This document shows, piece after piece, positions 63,924-64,000 of a DNA stretch of 64,000 bases. Numbering within the stretch: the first letter of the stretch is position 1; each line of letters begins with the position of its first letter. This DNA comes from Motilimonas sp. E26 (GTDB lineage Bacteria > Pseudomonadota > Gammaproteobacteria > Enterobacterales > CBDFNC01). Position numbers and translations under genes: made by a program. The notes below the pieces were generated by a model. That model was not told the DNA's origin. It did not search any database and saw only the letters and a list, made by a program, of their open reading frames with translations. Location: assembly GCF_021278025.1 (NCBI RefSeq), contig NZ_JAIBHJ010000009.1, forward strand, positions 82,931 to 146,930, in the 5' to 3' direction.

Positions 63924-64000
63924 CTAGGGCGTGTTGATCTTTCGCGATGGATTTTTGAGCAGCATGGTAAAGGGTTATAATTTGCTTCGCCAAAAGTAAA
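63924..64000. mobile_element. Start of a second MITE/IS terminus, cut by the window edge
   Basis: CTAGGGCGTGTTGATCTTTC matches the 18701 element's terminus at 18 of 20 bases, and the following GATTTTTG-type sequence resembles its right end. The element continues past the window, so its size and whether it carries a transposase are unknown. Confidence 0.6.

Overview
The window is a chromosomal segment from a gammaproteobacterium, most likely of the Shewanella/Ferrimonas/Psychrobium part of Alteromonadales. The evidence is the conserved block gmk-rpoZ-spoT-trmH on one side and yicC-rph-pyrE, then slmA-dut-coaBC, radC and rpmB-rpmG on the other. These blocks are close together in Escherichia coli and relatives, but here they are split by about 20 kb of accessory DNA (25.4-45.4 kb) and by a further 10 kb after pyrE (48.2-58.7 kb). 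No rRNA, tRNA, CRISPR array, integrase or complete insertion sequence was seen.

1-16 kb holds ordinary genes: a chemoreceptor with a frameshift in its last codons, an exported carbohydrate-binding-like protein, an MgtC-family membrane protein, cysK, a periplasmic solute-binding protein, pgi, an aquaporin gene broken by a small deletion, a spermidine-synthase-like protein, a YiiD-type acetyltransferase-thioesterase, an AsmA protein and recG. 16-21 kb holds a TolA-like small protein, a DUF4272 protein, outer-membrane phospholipase A (pldA), a 0.28 kb MITE, a MarR regulator with a palindromic operator, a second RpoH-type sigma factor and a YbaK-type deacylase. 21-25 kb is the gmk-rpoZ-spoT-trmH operon.

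25-36 kb is a variable zone: a repetitive amphipathic protein, a GAF-GGDEF-EAL signalling protein, a metallophosphatase, a GxSxG hydrolase next to a SEC-C protein, a MerR-methyltransferase fusion and a hipBA toxin-antitoxin pair with three operator copies. 36-45.3 kb is an AT-rich anti-phage operon: HTH regulator, cytosine-C5 methyltransferase, TerB-like protein, MutL/GHKL ATPase, Z1 helicase-like protein, PD-(D/E)XK nuclease (DUF4420) and AIPR protein. The last five genes overlap one another. This is the composition of the known Mza defence system, here with an extra TerB-like gene.

Directly after pyrE lies a tandem array of three SMI1/KNR4-type (SUKH) immunity genes. Each is preceded by a short remnant of what looks like the same toxin C-terminus, and in two units the toxin stop codon overlaps the immunity start codon. 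Two paralogous Gly-rich lipoprotein genes (one decayed) and a DUF2799 lipoprotein follow. At 54.6 kb there is a diverged copy of the 3' end of pyrE, which suggests that the whole 48.2-54.7 kb segment was inserted at the pyrE tail. A VWA lipoprotein, another Gly-rich lipoprotein with a possible Fur box, and MscS lead back to the conserved slmA-dut-coaBC / radC / rpmBG genes. The window ends inside a second copy of the MITE terminus.
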